Source: JANYGM01 sp043764015 (GTDB taxonomy: Bacteria; Bacteroidota; Bacteroidia; Cytophagales; Thermonemataceae). Taken from it: 5,809 nt of DNA. Position 1 is the first letter of the stretch; each line of letters begins with the position of its first letter. A model generated the notes under the pieces. It searched no databases and was not told the DNA's origin. It worked only from the letters and a program-made list of their open reading frames with translations. The DNA is taken from the NCBI GenBank assembly GCA_043764015.1, contig JAYUKY010000008.1:1-5809 (forward strand), written 5' to 3'. The translations under genes were made by a program, and so were the position numbers. Below, in pieces: positions 1-5,635 of this stretch.

Positions 1-130
1 CAATAAATAAAATTATGAAAATTTTCCTAAGTTGTTATTTTTATGAAAATTCCAAGTCATCTTTTATATATTTGCAACGGAACTTTTACAGCAACAATGA
101 ATACAAAAGAGTTTCTCAATCATAACTGTT
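1..130. other. Intergenic stretch downstream of ribE, no supported gene
   Basis: This AT-rich stretch lies beyond the 3' end of the minus-strand riboflavin synthase gene. I see no strong terminator hairpin. A short plus-strand frame (15-125, 36 codons) and a 19-codon minus-strand frame (68-124) are open but have no family resemblance or start signal. The 12-base string TTTATGAAAATT and close variants occurs twice near 13-55, which may be chance in such AT-rich DNA. Confidence 0.5.
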
Positions 131-718
131 TTATTTTTTATACATTTTCTGAACGTATTTTCCAATAATATCAAATTCTAGGTTTACTTTATCACCCACT
201 TTTAGCTGATGAAAGTTAGTAAATTCATAAGTGTAAGGAATAATGGCTACAGAAAAACCATTATCTTTGGAATTTACGACAGTTAAGCTCGTCCCATTGA
301 CACAAATAGAACCTTTTTCTACTGTAATATTTTCTGTAACTGTATCATATTCAAAGGTATAGAGCCAACTTCCGTTTTGGTCTTCTGCGTGTGTACAAAT
401 GCCTGTCTGGTCTGCGTGTCCTTGCACAATATGACCATCTAAACGCCCATTCATAAGCATACAACGCTCCAAATTGATTTTATTGCCTATTTGCCAACTA
501 GAAAGATTGGTTTTTTGCAAAGTTTCATAAATAGCTGTTACTGTGTGCTGGTCGTGGTTATTTGTATGTGTTACAGTCAGACAAACGCCATTATGCGCCA
601 AACTTTGGTCTATTTTAAGGTGAGCAGATAAGCTACTTTTTAGCGTAAAAGTAACATTTTCCTGACTTTTTTCTATGTTGATTATCTCGCCAAGCGTTTC
701 TATGATGCCTGTAAACAT
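131..718 (-). CDS. ribE: Riboflavin synthase, alpha chain
   Basis: Riboflavin synthase catalyses the last step of riboflavin synthesis in the cytoplasm: two molecules of 6,7-dimethyl-8-ribityllumazine dismutate to riboflavin and the pyrimidine substrate of lumazine synthase. The 195-residue product has the normal family length and begins with the hallmark MFTGIIE. Two lumazine-binding barrels are visible. The first covers about residues 1-95 with NGVCLTVT at 43-50. The second covers about 96-190, with GRLDGHIVQGH at 91-101 spanning the junction, NGTSLTVV at 141-148 and NLEFDIIGKYV at 179-189. The segment IPYT (160-163) has Tyr where many family members have His, probably a lineage variant. 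The ATG at 718 is fixed by the signature and has no Shine-Dalgarno sequence. The gene stands alone and is divergent from the methyltransferase remnant. The family call is certain; the symbol may be ribC or ribE depending on naming convention. Confidence 0.96.
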   Translation of the reverse strand: MFTGIIETLGEIINIEKSQENVTFTLKSSLSAHLKIDQSLAHNGVCLTVTHTNNHDQHTVTAIYETLQKTNLSSWQIGNKINLERCMLMNGRLDGHIVQGHADQTGICTHAEDQNGSWLYTFEYDTVTENITVEKGSICVNGTSLTVVNSKDNGFSVAIIPYTYEFTNFHQLKVGDKVNLEFDIIGKYVQKMYKK

Positions 719-757
719 TGTTTTTGGGGTTTGATTAATTCCATTTTATAGTGCTTA

Positions 758-765
758 CAAATGTA
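758..765 (-). promoter_or_regulatory. Probable -7 box of the ribE promoter
   Basis: Read on the minus strand this is TACATTTG, a perfect match to the Bacteroidota -7 consensus TAnnTTTG, about 40 nt upstream of the ribE ATG. The expected TTTG -33 element is not clear at the right distance (only T-rich sequence), so the call rests on the -7 box and its position. Confidence 0.5.
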
Positions 766-773
766 CGGAAAAC

Positions 774-805
774 TTTGTTAATTTTTGAAAAAAATGCTAT
801 ATTTG
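774..805 (+). promoter_or_regulatory. Promoter of the methyltransferase remnant (TTTG-N20-TATATTTG)
   Basis: TTTG at 774-777 and TATATTTG at 798-805 are separated by 20 nt. This is the arrangement expected for the primary sigma factor of Bacteroidota (TTTG about -33, TAnnTTTG about -7). Transcription would start near 812, leaving a leader of about 16 nt before the ATG at 828. The promoter looks intact although the gene it serves is broken. Confidence 0.65.
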
Positions 806-827
806 TAGTAAAACAAAATATAATCAA

Positions 828-1683
828 ATGGAAGCTCAATTAATTAAAAAAATATCTTTTTTGCACACACAGAAAAAAGACGAAAAAAGAATGGATACAG
901 ATAAAAGAATAAAAAATGGCATTTTTTTTACAAATGATGTAGCAATAATTGATAAAATGATTGGGGTCATTGATTTTTCTACTATTGAAACCAAAAAAAT
1001 ATTAGAGCCTTCTTGTGGTCAGGGAATAATTATTTTGAGAATTTTAGATAAATTCTATCAACAAAATCAAAGTAAAAATTCTATGGATAAATTTATTGCT
1101 AATAATCTTATTTTCAATGATTTAGATATTGAAATGGCAGAAAAAATCAAAGAAAATATCCAAAAAATGTATTTTAATTGGTTTAATACTACTTATAAAG
1201 GCGTTTTTCAAGGTTTTGTATCTGGTTTTACATTACGTAATAATTCCAATAATAATACACTTTTTGAACAAAAAACACAATTATTTTGGAGCAATTTTAT
1301 GGGCAGATAGATTATGTTGTAGGAAATCCGCCTTATATTTCTTTGTATGGACGTAGGGACAAAAAGCAGAATGAACAACAAAGAATTGATTATTTGCGCA
1401 ATTATGAGCAATTTCCAGCACATTTCAAAATGGTAAAATTAATCTTGTAATACTATTTTTGGAACATTCTTTGGATTTTTTGAAGCAAAAAGTACAATTA
1501 AATTTTATTATTGATTTAGCTTTTTTTGAAACAGCTTACCAATATACTCGCAAATTTTTGTTAGAAAAAACTTGTATTCAAAAACTTATTACGAATATCA
1601 CAGATTTTGATGTTGCAAGCGGACAAATAATTTTACAACTGTTTAATAACAACACTATGGACAGTTTTTCTAATAAAATATAA
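828..1683 (+). pseudogene. Broken N6-adenine DNA methyltransferase (Eco57I/TaqI-like), frameshifted and truncated
   Basis: The family methylates adenine in DNA, usually as part of a restriction-modification system. The homology runs through three frames. Frame one (828-1303) carries a motif X-like GIFFTNDVAIIDKM (residues 31-44), the SAM-binding motif I LEPSCGQG (59-66) and NDLD (97-100). At about 1303/1304 the sense passes to a second frame, giving QIDYVVGNPPYISLYG, with the catalytic NPPY at 1325-1336. Within the A run at 1427-1430 it passes to a third frame, reading NGKINLVILFLEHSLDFLK and then IIDLAFFETAYQYTRKFLL, until TAA at 1681. Each junction fits the loss of one base. After the stop the same frame reads only 12 more codons before TAA at 1720. 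The roughly 285 encoded residues lack the C-terminal target-recognition region expected of this family. No restriction enzyme gene is visible nearby. The family is inferred from motifs; Eco57I-like is the best fit but not proven. Confidence 0.88.
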
Positions 1684-1749
1684 ATTACTGATAATCAAAT
1701 GTTTAATGTGTGCAGGGTATAAGAACGGCTTTTTGGCTTAACTATTCCT

Positions 1750-1799
1750 GTGTTGTCAGGTTTTTCCACCTGACAATAAAATGCGCTTTTAGATGCTTC
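1750..1799 (-). repeat. Dispersed repeat, copy A (inverted relative to 5557-5605)
   Basis: The reverse complement of this 50-base segment matches 5557-5605 at about 45 positions, with four substitutions and one single-base gap. Both copies contain a hairpin; here the arms TTGTCAGGT (1753-1761) and ACCTGACAA (1768-1776) pair perfectly around a 6-nt loop. Three of the four differences fall in or beside the hairpin, including one that becomes a G-T wobble in copy B, so base pairing is largely kept. This suggests a genome-wide intergenic repeat family (REP-like or MITE-like), but only two copies can be seen here. Confidence 0.75.
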
Positions 1800-1800
1800 C

Positions 1801-1835
1801 ATAAAAGCCTTTCCAAACTTTGGAAAGGCTTTTAT
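1801..1835. terminator. Perfect 15-bp hairpin, probable bidirectional terminator
   Basis: Bases 1801-1815 (ATAAAAGCCTTTCCA) are exactly complementary to 1821-1835 around the 5-nt loop AACTT. The A-rich left foot and T-rich right foot give a terminator form on both strands, although the T tracts lie mostly within the stem. It sits where transcripts from the methyltransferase remnant (plus) and from the transposase and small ORF (minus) would converge. Confidence 0.75.
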
Positions 1836-1907
1836 TCACTTTTAAAATTTCGTTTTCCTTTTCAGTTCTTCCTTCAAAAATTGTATTTTATAGCCTTTAT
1901 TTAGCTT

Positions 1908-2018
1908 TTATTTCGTTGTTGGTGCATCTAAAGCATCAATAACTGCGGACATCTTGTCTATTTTTTGCTTTAAAGATAATAATTCATCTCTTAATTTGTT
2001 GATATTTATTATTAGCAT
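1908..2018 (-). CDS. Possible small protein, 36 residues, coiled-coil-like
   Basis: I do not recognise this product. Starting at the ATG at 2018-2016 it reads MLIININKLRDELLSLKQKI, continues with DKMSAVIDALDAPTTK, and ends at TAA (1910-1908). The leucine/isoleucine spacing with alternating charge looks like a short amphipathic helix or coiled coil rather than random AT-rich translation. It begins 22 nt after the transposase stop codon on the same strand, and the frame is open for six codons before the ATG. It could be a real small gene, the tail of a larger gene lost upstream, or an accident: its last codons lie inside a hairpin (1915-1943) that resembles one at 5636-5664. No ribosome binding site is visible. 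Confidence 0.35.
   Translation of the reverse strand: MLIININKLRDELLSLKQKIDKMSAVIDALDAPTTK
1915..1943. repeat. Imperfect hairpin GTTGTTGGTGC / GCATCAATAAC
   Basis: The 11-nt arms 1915-1925 and 1933-1943 pair with two G-T wobbles when read on the plus strand, around the 7-nt loop ATCTAAA. The first 11 bases, CGTTGTTGGTG at 1914-1924, recur exactly at 5632-5642 at the start of another hairpin. GCATCTAAAGC at 1924-1934 recurs in repeat copy B at 5560-5570. It may belong to the same intergenic repeat population, or be part of the small minus-strand ORF. Confidence 0.45.
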
Positions 2019-2031
2019 AACTACTTGATTA

Positions 2032-2041
2032 TCAATTTATT
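2032..2041. repeat. Candidate target-site duplication, left copy
   Basis: The 10 bases TCAATTTATT occur here and again at 3292-3301, on either side of the transposase gene. IS4-family elements commonly make duplications of about this size. The sequence is very AT-rich and no clear terminal inverted repeats begin exactly at its edges, so chance is not excluded. Confidence 0.35.
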
Positions 2042-3264
2042 TAAGCGGCATATTTTTGCAAAAGGTCAGTGATAATTTCTTCATTATTCAGTATCCTTTG
2101 TAGTGCAATAAATCCTTTTTTTTCAAAACATTTTACAGTTTTTCTGATAGTTTTGATGAGTTTTTGTACGTGTAAAGCAACAAAGAAAAATCTTAAACGT
2201 TTGATTTCAAATCCTTGCTTAGTTTTGGTGATGGTTTGTTGAATTTTTAAAACGTATTTTAGTATTTTGAAAAATTGTTCTATGTAAGTCCTTGCAAACC
2301 AATGTCTTCGTAGCGTTTTGGCTTTCACTTCTAAGTATGTTGTATAAATAATTGTAACTTTGTTAGAATGATTTAGCCTAAAAATAAGTAAAATTACTTT
2401 TTTGTTATCTTGAGAACAATAATTGGCTTTTATACGAAGACAAAAAGCTGTTTTTTCATTTTTTGCTAGGTGTTTTTCTTTGTCTTGATGTTGCTTTTCT
2501 TTCTTTAGAAAGGTGTTTTCTATCAAATGAGTAGCTTTTATTCGCACTTCATTGACTTGAAAATTATGTGTTTTTTTGACAACACTAATGTAGTATAAAT
2601 CATTATTTTCACAAATTTTGGCTAATAATTCGTGGCTATAACCGCTGTCACAACTAAAGTAAAAAGGGGGTAATAAAATCCCCTTTTTTGCTAATTTTCC
2701 TTTACAAGCAACAAAATGTTTAACGAGTTTTATAGCCACAGAGATAGCAGAATCCGCTTTTTCACCAGAAAATACCAATAAATCATCTGCTGTTTTGAGT
2801 GCTTTTTTTTCTTTTGTACAAATCACATGTTTTGAAACTTCTACTAATGAAGGCAAATCTAAGCTACTTCCTAATTGTTGCTCAAATAAATCTTCAAAAA
2901 TAACCTTAAAAGTAGATAGAGATAGTTTTTTGCATATTTTGTTATGATTTCTCTGATGTTTACCATTAGAAATACCATAATTTTCCAAAATACTGTTAAG
3001 TGTCGGTAAACCAACTAATTGACCCAGAAAAAATAACGAAACTAGTCTTTTTAGTTGCTGTTCTTCTTTTTCATTAAAATCACGAGTGCCTAATTTATTT
3101 TCTAAGTCATCAAAGACACTAAAACTTTCTGTGTAAACTTCTTTGAAATAGTTTTTTACTATTTCGGCTATTATTCTGTTTTTTTTGTGTATTTTTGTGT
3201 ATTTTTGTGTTGCATTTGAGAATGTATGTTGATGTTTTGCAACGCAAATATACACCTTTTGCAA
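2041..3264 (-). CDS. IS4-like DDE transposase (open frame has no ATG)
   Basis: The product should cut and join the ends of its own element by DDE chemistry. The C-terminal half shows the IS4-family signature W(2)R(3)E(6)K (W322, R325, E329, K336), with Trp replacing the usual Tyr; E329 is the likely catalytic Glu. The second acidic residue is probably D206 in CDSGYS (205-210), followed by the strand YYISVVKK. The first is uncertain, perhaps D160 or D161. No internal stop is present and about 400 residues is normal for the family. The start is a problem: the frame has no ATG anywhere, and its upstream TTG (3264) lies above the probable -7 box, so the first 20 or so residues are doubtful. An ATG at 3215 in another frame could reach this frame by a -1 slip at 3186-3179, giving a product of about 391 residues. 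The exact IS4 subgroup cannot be decided. Confidence 0.85.
   Translation of the reverse strand: MQKVYICVAKHQHTFSNATQKYTKIHKKNRIIAEIVKNYFKEVYTESFSVFDDLENKLGTRDFNEKEEQQLKRLVSLFFLGQLVGLPTLNSILENYGISNGKHQRNHNKICKKLSLSTFKVIFEDLFEQQLGSSLDLPSLVEVSKHVICTKEKKALKTADDLLVFSGEKADSAISVAIKLVKHFVACKGKLAKKGILLPPFYFSCDSGYSHELLAKICENNDLYYISVVKKTHNFQVNEVRIKATHLIENTFLKKEKQHQDKEKHLAKNEKTAFCLRIKANYCSQDNKKVILLIFRLNHSNKVTIIYTTYLEVKAKTLRRHWFARTYIEQFFKILKYVLKIQQTITKTKQGFEIKRLRFFFVALHVQKLIKTIRKTVKCFEKKGFIALQRILNNEEIITDLLQKYAA
2056..2066 (+). repeat. 11-bp inverted repeat near IS left end
   Basis: TTGCAAAAGGT here is matched perfectly by its reverse complement at 3254-3264. Matching does not extend convincingly in either direction. 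It may be the core of the element's terminal or subterminal repeats, where the transposase would bind. Confidence 0.4.
3145..3165 (-). other. Small hairpin downstream of the A8 slip site
   Basis: The 8-bp arms GAAATAGT and ACTATTTC pair perfectly around a 5-nt loop. On the minus strand the stem starts 13 nt after the A8 run at 3186-3179. Stimulatory structures usually lie closer and are richer in G/C, so its role in frameshifting is only a possibility. Confidence 0.35.
3179..3186 (-). promoter_or_regulatory. A8 run, candidate -1 frameshift or slippage site
   Basis: On the minus strand there are eight A residues. In the frame of the ATG at 3215 they read as the heptamer A AAA AAA, with two lysine codons at 3185-3180. 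A -1 slip here moves translation exactly into the transposase frame, at the AAC codon starting at 3180. Without a slip the ATG frame stops at 3171 after 14 codons. Transcriptional slippage on the same run could have a similar effect. Confidence 0.45.
3181..3210. repeat. 10-bp tandem repeat, about three copies, at the transposase 5' end
   Basis: The plus strand reads TTTTTTGTGT, ATTTTTGTGT, ATTTTTGTGT: two exact copies and one with a single change. The array lies between the ATG at 3215 and the body of the transposase frame. Because 10 is not a multiple of three, copy-number change alters which frame the ATG feeds: one extra copy, or the loss of two, would join it to the transposase. Confidence 0.8.
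3245..3252 (-). promoter_or_regulatory. Probable -7 box of the transposase promoter
   Basis: Read on the minus strand this is TATATTTG, a perfect TAnnTTTG match. Transcription would start near 3238, about 23 nt before the ATG at 3215-3213 and downstream of the TTG at 3264. No clear TTTG -33 element is seen at the standard spacing. Confidence 0.5.
3254..3264 (-). repeat. 11-bp inverted repeat near IS right end
   Basis: On the minus strand this reads TTGCAAAAGGT, identical to 2056-2066 on the plus strand. It lies directly upstream of the probable transposase -7 box, a usual position for an IS end, and 27 nt inside the candidate target duplication. Confidence 0.4.
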
Positions 3265-3291
3265 TAAAAGTGTGTCATAATATTCTGAATT

Positions 3292-3301
3292 TCAATTTAT
3301 T
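3292..3301. repeat. Candidate target-site duplication, right copy
   Basis: TCAATTTATT is identical to 2032-2041. It lies 30 nt upstream of the glycosyltransferase start codon, so if this is the insertion point, the IS landed in the 5' leader or promoter region of the glycosyltransferase-miaA operon. Confidence 0.35.
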
Positions 3302-3331
3302 ATGACCACTTTCTTAACAACAATTTAATAA

Positions 3332-4558
3332 ATGAACATATTTATTATTCCTTCTTGGTATCCTTCACCAAACGACCCTATTATTGGAATTTTTTTTAGA
3401 GAACAAGCGCAAGCCATTGCCGAACTTTACCCTAATTTCAATGTTGGGGTAAGCGTTTGGGGGCAAAGTGATGAGCAGTATTTGTTGTGGTTGAGAGATA
3501 GCTTTAAAAATATTACGAAAATTACAAATTCTTTCAAAAAACTTAATCAAAGTACGCTAAATCAAGCAAAATCAACAAAAAACTTTCACGAATTTTATCA
3601 TTTTGCTTTCACTTGGAGCAAGAAAATATGGCGAGGGAATATAGCCCAAATCATCAAAGCTAATAAAAAAAACTTTGAACAATTTACGCAAAAATTTGGC
3701 AAACCTGATATTATTCACGCACAAATTGGTTATCCAGGAGGTTATGTAGCCCATATTTTAAGCGAATATTATGGTATTCCCTACGTTGTTACGGAACAGA
3801 TGGGACCTTTTCCTTTTGCTGATTTTTTGGATAAAAACAACGAATTATTTGCACCTTTAAAAATAGCTTATCAAAAATCCAAAAAAAACATAGCTATTAG
3901 TCCACAATTAGCAGAGAAAATGGCTCTCAAAGGCGTTCAAAACCTAGTTTATATCCCTAATTTGGTTAATGATAATCTTTTTACATCTATTACCCAAAAA
4001 CAAGAAGAAAATACAAATACAACTAAAGTATTTACTTTTTTCACTTTGAGCAGAATGGTGGCAGGAAAAGGCATTCCTGATTTACTTTTGGCTATTGCGG
4101 AAGTGATGAAAAGCAACCCAAATGTTTGCTTTAAAATGGGTGGTAATGGAGAAGAATTAGCTGATTATCAAAAGATTGCTAAGGATTTAGAGATAGAAAA
4201 TTATATTGAATGGTTGGGTTTGCTTGACCGTGAGCAAAGTAAACAGGCATTTCAAAGTTGTGATGCTTTTGTACTCGCAAGCCACCACGAAACAATGGGT
4301 GTGGTATATGCTGAAGCCATTGCTTGCGGAAAGCCTACTATTGGTACTATTTGTGGCGGACCAGAAAGCATTATCAACGAACAAAATGGTTTTTTGGTAG
4401 AAGTGCAGAATATCAAACAATTAAGTCAAAAAATGATAGAAATGATTGATAATTATCATCTTTTTTCTAGTGAAGTTATTAGGCAAGATTTTGAGAAAAG
4501 ATTTTCTAAAAAGGCGGTTTGCAGGCAAATAGTTGATTTGTACGCCAGTATTATATGA
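3332..4558 (+). CDS. Glycosyltransferase, family 4 (GT-B fold)
   Basis: The enzyme probably moves a sugar from a nucleotide-sugar donor onto a growing surface polysaccharide, glycolipid or other acceptor at the inner face of the membrane; donor and acceptor cannot be read from sequence. The 408 residues are typical. The N-terminal acceptor domain opens with a beta strand and the family-like PSWYPSPNDPIIGIFFREQ (7-25), and HAQIGYPGG lies at 129-137. The C-terminal donor domain begins near residue 232 with TLSRMVAGKGIPD, giving the phosphate-binding pair R241 and K246. GGNGEE follows at 270-275, then HHETMGVVYAEA with the EX7E pair E320/E328, and GGPESI at 342-347. No signal peptide or membrane helix is evident. 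The ATG at 3332 fits the conserved N-terminus. The stop overlaps the miaA start by 4 nt, so the two are cotranscribed. I found no convincing consensus promoter between the IS and this gene. Confidence 0.92.
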   Translation: MNIFIIPSWYPSPNDPIIGIFFREQAQAIAELYPNFNVGVSVWGQSDEQYLLWLRDSFKNITKITNSFKKLNQSTLNQAKSTKNFHEFYHFAFTWSKKIWRGNIAQIIKANKKNFEQFTQKFGKPDIIHAQIGYPGGYVAHILSEYYGIPYVVTEQMGPFPFADFLDKNNELFAPLKIAYQKSKKNIAISPQLAEKMALKGVQNLVYIPNLVNDNLFTSITQKQEENTNTTKVFTFFTLSRMVAGKGIPDLLLAIAEVMKSNPNVCFKMGGNGEELADYQKIAKDLEIENYIEWLGLLDREQSKQAFQSCDAFVLASHHETMGVVYAEAIACGKPTIGTICGGPESIINEQNGFLVEVQNIKQLSQKMIEMIDNYHLFSSEVIRQDFEKRFSKKAVCRQIVDLYASII

Positions 4559-5469
4559 AACTAATGAAACAAAAAACACTTATTGTTATTGTGGGTGCTA
4601 CTGCGGTGGGAAAAACTGATATTAGTATCAAATTGGCGCAATATTTTGATACTGAAATAATTTCTGCTGATGCTCGTCAATGGTACAAAGAAACTACTAT
4701 TGGTACGGCAAAACCTACTACAAATGAGATGCAAAATGTCGTACATCATTTGGTAGATTGTTTTGAGATAGAAAAATCCTATAATATTGGAGATTTTGAA
4801 AAAGATGCTTTAGAAATTTTAGAGGATATTTTTAGTAGAAAAGATGTTGCTATCTTGGCTGGAGGCTCTGGATTGTATGTACGTGCTTTGTGCGAAGGAA
4901 TTGATGAAATGCCTGAAATTTTGCCTCATTTGCGCCAAAAACTCAACGAAAATTTTGAAAAAAATGGACTTTCAGATTTACTTTTGCAATTAAAAAACCT
5001 TGATGAAAGTTATTATAATCAAGTGGATAAAGCAAATCCACAACGTGTGATTAGAGCGTTAGAAGTATGTTTGAGTACAGGAAAACCATTTAGTTTTTTT
5101 AGAAAAAACACAACCGCAGAACGTCCTTTCAATATCATTAAAATTGGGTTATCTCGCCCGCGAGAGGAACTTTACACACGTATAGATGCACGTATGGACA
5201 TTATGCTTACACAGGGACTGCTACAAGAAGCCACAAACTTATACCCTAAAAAGTACCTCAACGCCTTGCAAACAGTAGGTTATAGAGAAATTTTTGATTT
5301 TTTGGAAGAAAAATATGATTGGGAAGAGTGTATTAGGCTTTTAAAACGGAACTCTCGCCATTATGCCAAACGCCAACTTACTTGGTTTCAGAAAGATACC
5401 CAAATAAAATGGTTTCCTGTGGAAGAATTAGAAGAAATAAAAACATATATCCAAAGTTTTAGAGCTTAG
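4555..5469 (+). CDS. miaA: tRNA dimethylallyltransferase MiaA
   Basis: MiaA transfers a dimethylallyl group to N6 of A37 in tRNAs that read codons starting with U (i6A37), which steadies codon pairing. At 304 residues it has the usual length. The P-loop GATAVGKT (14-21) binds the dimethylallyl diphosphate. The next motif reads SADARQWYKETTIGTAKP (37-54), with Ala40 where DSRQ is common; the conserved Asp39 is kept. Also visible are VHHLVD (63-68), GGSGLYV (103-109), NPQRVIRALEV (161-171), QTVGYREI (239-246) and the C-terminal tRNA-binding LKRNSRHYAKRQLTWF (263-278). The first ATG overlaps the glycosyltransferase stop as ATGA, suggesting translational coupling. A second ATG at 4564 would trim three residues and is also possible. 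A strong terminator follows the gene. Confidence 0.97.
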   Translation: MKLMKQKTLIVIVGATAVGKTDISIKLAQYFDTEIISADARQWYKETTIGTAKPTTNEMQNVVHHLVDCFEIEKSYNIGDFEKDALEILEDIFSRKDVAILAGGSGLYVRALCEGIDEMPEILPHLRQKLNENFEKNGLSDLLLQLKNLDESYYNQVDKANPQRVIRALEVCLSTGKPFSFFRKNTTAERPFNIIKIGLSRPREELYTRIDARMDIMLTQGLLQEATNLYPKKYLNALQTVGYREIFDFLEEKYDWEECIRLLKRNSRHYAKRQLTWFQKDTQIKWFPVEELEEIKTYIQSFRA

Positions 5470-5487
5470 TAAAATTTATAAAAATAG

Positions 5488-5540
5488 AACCGCAGCTGTT
5501 TGTATTCTTACAAATAACTGCGGTTTTGTGTTTTATTTTT
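5488..5540 (+). terminator. Rho-independent terminator of the glycosyltransferase-miaA operon
   Basis: The stem pairs AACCGCAG (5488-5495) with CTGCGGTT (5518-5525). After one C-A mismatch it continues with TGTTTGT (5497-5503) against ACAAATA (5510-5516), including one G-T wobble, around the 6-nt loop ATTCTT. A T-rich tract runs to 5540. It starts 18 nt after the miaA stop. Confidence 0.88.
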
Positions 5541-5556
5541 GAATAAAACCATATTA

Positions 5557-5605
5557 GAAGCATCTAAAGCGTATTTTGTTGTCAGGTGGACAAACCTGAT
5601 AACAC
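5557..5605 (+). repeat. Dispersed repeat, copy B (inverted relative to 1750-1799)
   Basis: The 49 bases align to the reverse complement of 1750-1799 with four substitutions and one gap. The hairpin GTTGTCAGGT (5579-5588) / ACCTGATAAC (5594-5603) has one G-T wobble. Sequence similarity stops abruptly on both sides, defining the unit as about 50 bp. It sits just behind the miaA terminator, in non-coding DNA. Confidence 0.75.
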
Positions 5606-5635
5606 GAAAAAATACATTCTTCTACCTCATTCGTT

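Larger units (their letters stand above)
2042..3291 (-). mobile_element. Insertion sequence, IS4-like, about 1.25 kb, ends uncertain
   Basis: One transposase gene fills the element. The limits given here are those implied by the 10-bp direct repeat TCAATTTATT on both sides. A competing sign of ends is an 11-bp inverted repeat, TTGCAAAAGGT at 2056-2066 and its complement at 3254-3264. These lie 14 nt and 27 nt inside the direct repeats, so the two signals do not agree on one boundary, and the left one lies within the 3' coding end. The IS occupies the gap upstream of the glycosyltransferase operon. Confidence 0.6.

Noticed and set aside
15..125. Plus-strand 36-codon ORF starting MKIFLSCYFYENSK
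   Set aside because: No start signal or family resemblance. The frame is rich in Phe, Tyr, Ser and Asn, as expected of chance translation in AT-rich DNA, and it runs up against the end of ribE.
1208..1423. Minus-strand 71-codon ORF opposite the methyltransferase remnant
   Set aside because: It is antisense to clear methyltransferase motifs including NPPY, so it is a shadow frame.
1710..1904. Plus-strand 64-codon ORF (MQGIRTAFWLNYS)
   Set aside because: It runs through the dispersed repeat and straight through the perfect 15-bp terminator hairpin. The product looks like translated non-coding DNA.
2032..2041. The idea that the IS interrupted the small minus-strand ORF
   Set aside because: Joining the sequence across the candidate duplication leaves an in-frame TAA just upstream, so the ORF would not continue into DNA beyond the IS.
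3258..3288. Possible glycosyltransferase promoter, TTTG (3258-3261) then TATTCTGA (3281-3288) with 19-nt spacing
   Set aside because: The spacing is right, but the -7 box misses three of the four fixed bases TTTG, so it is not good enough to report as a promoter.
4187..4420. Open frames on both strands within the glycosyltransferase
   Set aside because: The plus-strand frame at 4206-4400 and the minus-strand frame at 4187-4420 both overlap the conserved donor-binding region of the glycosyltransferase. Neither resembles a known family.
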